Source: Chlorobiota bacterium (GTDB lineage Bacteria; Bacteroidota; Bacteroidia; Flavobacteriales; Flavobacteriaceae). From it: DNA of 16,865 nt. The position numbers and the translations under genes were made by a program. This document shows, piece by piece, positions 16,218 through 16,865 of the stretch; the stretch's first letter is position 1, and each line of letters begins with the position of its first letter. Location: the NCBI GenBank assembly GCA_013151975.1, contig JAADHG010000226.1, positions 1-16,865 of the forward strand, written 5' to 3'. The notes beneath the pieces were generated by a model, which was given only the letters and a program-made list of their open reading frames with translations, ran no database searches and was not told the DNA's origin.

Positions 16218-16247
16218 AAAAAAAGCCTCTCCTTTTAGGAAAAGCTT
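16218..16247 (-). terminator. Rho-independent terminator of the T9SS-secreted gene
   Basis: On the minus strand the arms AAGC and TCCT pair with AGGA and GCTT. They form an 11-base-per-arm stem with a 3x3 internal mismatch and a 3-base loop, followed by seven T (plus-strand A-run 16218-16224). It lies about 115 bases after the stop of the minus-strand gene. On the plus strand no T-run follows, although the hairpin could still protect the end of the hemerythrin transcript. Confidence 0.6.
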
Positions 16248-16363
16248 CTCATTAGTCTATTTAAGACTGCTTGCCACATTTAAGTGATTAACACAGCTTT
16301 ATTTTTTTATTTATTAAGGAAACTTGTGGTCTGAACAGGGCATTGGTATCCGTTTATAACGTG

Positions 16364-16865
16364 CTATTTTTTTAATGTAAAATGTCCTTGAAACGTTCTT
16401 CCATTATTTAATTTAACCGTAAACCAATAATCTGTGGACATCATCTGTTTCCCTATGAGACTACCATCCCATCCTTTCTCCGTTGGACTTAATTGCTTTA
16501 ATAGCTTACCATATCTATCAAAAATAAATATTTCAGAGGTTGGATATTTACTGATTCCTCTTATTTGCCAAAAATCATTGTACCCATCATTATTAGGAGT
16601 GAAGAATTTTGGGTAATCTAACAATGTCACTTCAGATGCATCTTCACCACAACCTTCTTTATCTCTTACAAAAACATTATACGTACCACCAAGTATATCA
16701 TTAAATAAATTACTGTCTTGATAATTAATTCCATCAATAGAATACTCAAAATCACCATCTCCAGAAACAATGATTTCTATGAAATTATTTCCTAACTCAT
16801 CATATTTAACTTCTTGAATGCTTGGGAGAATTGATCTAGTTAAATGGAAAGTAAAAAAATTATTA
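16364..16865 (-). CDS. C-terminus of a secreted surface protein with a T9SS type B sorting domain
   Basis: The frame is open from the right edge to TAG at 16364-16366, so only the last 166 or so residues are present and the start is outside. The first part (about 16620-16790) has the SprB-repeat pattern FEYSIDGINYQDSNLF, then GGTYNVFVRDKEGC. The last 85 or so residues form a CHU_C / gliding-motility C-terminal domain: FFTPNNDGYNDFW, IFDRYGKLL, GWDGSLIGK, STDYWFTVKL, ending in FTLKK. This domain directs proteins through the Bacteroidota type IX secretion system to the cell surface or medium. Proteins with such repeats are often large adhesins of gliding bacteria. No relation to nitrate respiration is seen. 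It ends convergent with the hemerythrin gene. Confidence 0.9.
   Translation of the reverse strand, partial: NNFFTFHLTRSILPSIQEVKYDELGNNFIEIIVSGDGDFEYSIDGINYQDSNLFNDILGGTYNVFVRDKEGCGEDASEVTLLDYPKFFTPNNDGYNDFWQIRGISKYPTSEIFIFDRYGKLLKQLSPTEKGWDGSLIGKQMMSTDYWFTVKLNNGRTFQGHFTLKK

Overview
The window looks like a chromosomal segment of a member of the Bacteroidota, most likely the family Flavobacteriaceae. The DNA is AT-rich and ribosome-binding sites are weak. Some upstream regions carry matches to the Bacteroidota -7 promoter element TAnnTTTG. One gene has a lipoprotein signal with acidic and polar residues after the cysteine, and one cell-surface gene ends in a type IX secretion sorting domain. 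All of these point the same way.

Layout. Bases 1-1474 (minus) hold most of an arylsulfotransferase-type lipoprotein gene whose 3' end lies outside the window. A stretch of about 1.1 kb without intact genes follows (1475-2594); it contains a possible decayed transposase fragment. Next come an outer-membrane porin of the alginate-export type (plus, 2666-3937) and, convergent with it, a DoxX-family membrane protein (minus, 3947-4390). The main block runs from 4581 to 15408 on the plus strand: a membrane-anchored di-haem cytochrome c, then narG, narH, narJ and narI, then two nitrate/nitrite transporters of different subtypes (narK1-like and narK2-like). A hemerythrin-like protein follows (15502-16149). 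The right edge is the 3' part of a large gliding/adhesin-type secreted protein (minus, 16364 to past the end), with its terminator at about 16218-16247.

How the genes work together. NarGHI is a respiratory nitrate reductase. NarG has no Tat signal, so its active site faces the cytoplasm, which is why nitrate and nitrite carriers are needed. NarJ is the assembly chaperone. The cytochrome c before narG recalls the Thermus narC arrangement and would sit on the periplasmic side near the NarI haems. The porin could pass small anions such as nitrate through the outer membrane. The porin and the cytochrome-nar operon share an upstream design: a 14-bp Crp/Fnr-type inverted repeat (ATGAC-N4-RTCAK) followed 21-22 bases later by a TAnnTTTG-like box. 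This would put the operator near -41.5, the usual place for an activator of this family, and suggests one anaerobic or NO-responsive regulon. No regulator gene, nitrite reductase or molybdopterin synthesis gene is in the window.

The least ordinary points are a soluble barrel-sandwich-like insert in a periplasmic loop of the first NarK, two probable extra membrane helices in the second NarK, and the shared operator/promoter design. I saw no CRISPR array, tRNA, rRNA or intact mobile element, and no clear evidence of an entirely new system.
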